Assembly (NCBI GenBank): GCA_003523085.1
Contig: DPHD01000049.1
Location: forward strand, 1,133 to 7,707
Length of the DNA: 6,575 bases
Direction of reading: 5' to 3'
DNA from: Oceanospirillaceae bacterium
Lineage (GTDB): Bacteria; Pseudomonadota; Gammaproteobacteria; Pseudomonadales; Balneatricaceae
Shown here: in pieces, positions 6,380 through 6,575 of the stretch
How the letters are laid out: every line of letters starts with the position of its first letter
Position numbering within the stretch: position 1 is the stretch's first letter
Translations under genes and position numbers: made by a program
Notes under the pieces: model-generated
Told to the model about the DNA's origin: nothing
The model's database searches: none
Seen by the model: the letters and a program-made list of their open reading frames with translations, nothing else

Positions 6380-6575
6380 GGGTCAGACTCTAGGGGGTAA
6401 GCCTGTCAAATTACCGACATATTCAATTTAGCGCAAGCAAAACCACCAGATAGTTTGTAACCGATTGTATCCTGACCTACCCACAGCCATTCTAATCTAA
6501 CCACCGTCATCCTGACGAAGGTCAGGATCTCAGGAACCCCACTAAGATTCAGGCCTACGCCCACTAGTGTCCGGG
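6380..6575. other. Gene-free upstream region of the FleQ-like gene
   Basis: No coding frame is supported on either strand. The minus strand is broken by stops in all frames, so there is no hidden FleQ N-terminal domain here. It must hold the promoter of the FleQ-like gene, but I find neither a convincing sigma70 pair nor a sigma54 match. The far part contains the palindromic repeat at 6509-6528, and one half-site of it (ATCCTGAC) recurs at 6469-6476, exactly 40 bases away. Confidence 0.6.
6505..6528. repeat. Palindromic intergenic repeat (REP-like hairpin)
   Basis: ATCCTGAC / GTCAGGAT form a perfect 8-base-pair stem around a GAAG loop at 6509-6528. An overlapping alternative stem, CGTCA / TGACG (6505-6517), is mutually exclusive with it. 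The sequence resembles short palindromes scattered between genes in many proteobacteria, but only one full copy is in the window, so the repeat status is inferred. No T-run follows on either strand, which argues against a terminator. Confidence 0.5.

Noticed and set aside
6431..6450. Possible sigma54 site upstream of the FleQ-like gene (TGGTTTTGCTTGCGC on the minus strand)
   Set aside because: The GG and GC spacing fits but most other consensus positions do not match.
6562..6575. CACTAGTGTCCGGG at the window edge as a possible insertion-sequence end
   Set aside because: Too short to judge and cut by the window edge; no matching inverted end or transposase is present.

Overview
The window is one co-oriented block of flagellar genes, all on the minus strand, so transcription runs from high to low coordinates. 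In transcription order it holds a short FleQ/FlrA-like sigma54 activator (6379-5261), a FleR/FlrC-like sigma54 activator (5086-3653), fliE (3626-3291), fliF (3255-1519), fliG (1473-424), and the first 143 codons of fliH (431-1, running off the window edge). The order fleQ, fleR, fliE, fliF, fliG, fliH is the layout of polar-flagellum clusters in Gammaproteobacteria such as Pseudomonas, Vibrio and their marine relatives. The protein sequences fit a gammaproteobacterium, but the genus cannot be fixed from the sequence alone.

Region by region. Bases 6575-6380 carry no gene. They lie upstream of the first regulator and hold a palindromic hairpin that looks like a dispersed intergenic repeat. The regulator at 6379-5261 sits where fleQ normally sits but is only an AAA+ domain plus a C-terminal helix-turn-helix. 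The 174-base gap at 5260-5087 contains a weak hairpin, an AT-rich inverted repeat with three copies of an 8-mer at about helical spacing, and a near-consensus sigma54 promoter aimed at the second regulator. That regulator has a receiver-like N-terminus without phosphorylation residues. fliE, fliF, fliG and fliH follow with gaps of 26, 35 and 45 bases and one 8-base overlap, so they probably form one transcript with the second regulator.

How they work together. The likely hierarchy is: the FleQ-like activator with RpoN fires the sigma54 promoter at about 5150, giving the FleR/FlrC-like activator and, by read-through, the basal-body genes. FliE joins the MS-ring to the rod, FliF forms the MS-ring, FliG is the rotor torque ring, and FliH is the stator of the FliI export ATPase.

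What stands out is the regulatory pair. The kinase gene fleS/flrB that normally separates the two activators is absent from this position. The FleR/FlrC-like receiver lacks its phosphoacceptor aspartate (Asn57) and the conserved lysine. The FleQ-like protein lacks its N-terminal domain and the arginines known to bind cyclic di-GMP in FleQ/FlrA. Its sigma54-contact loop reads GAFSGA, not GAFTGA. Together this suggests a flagellar cascade stripped of its two best-known inputs.
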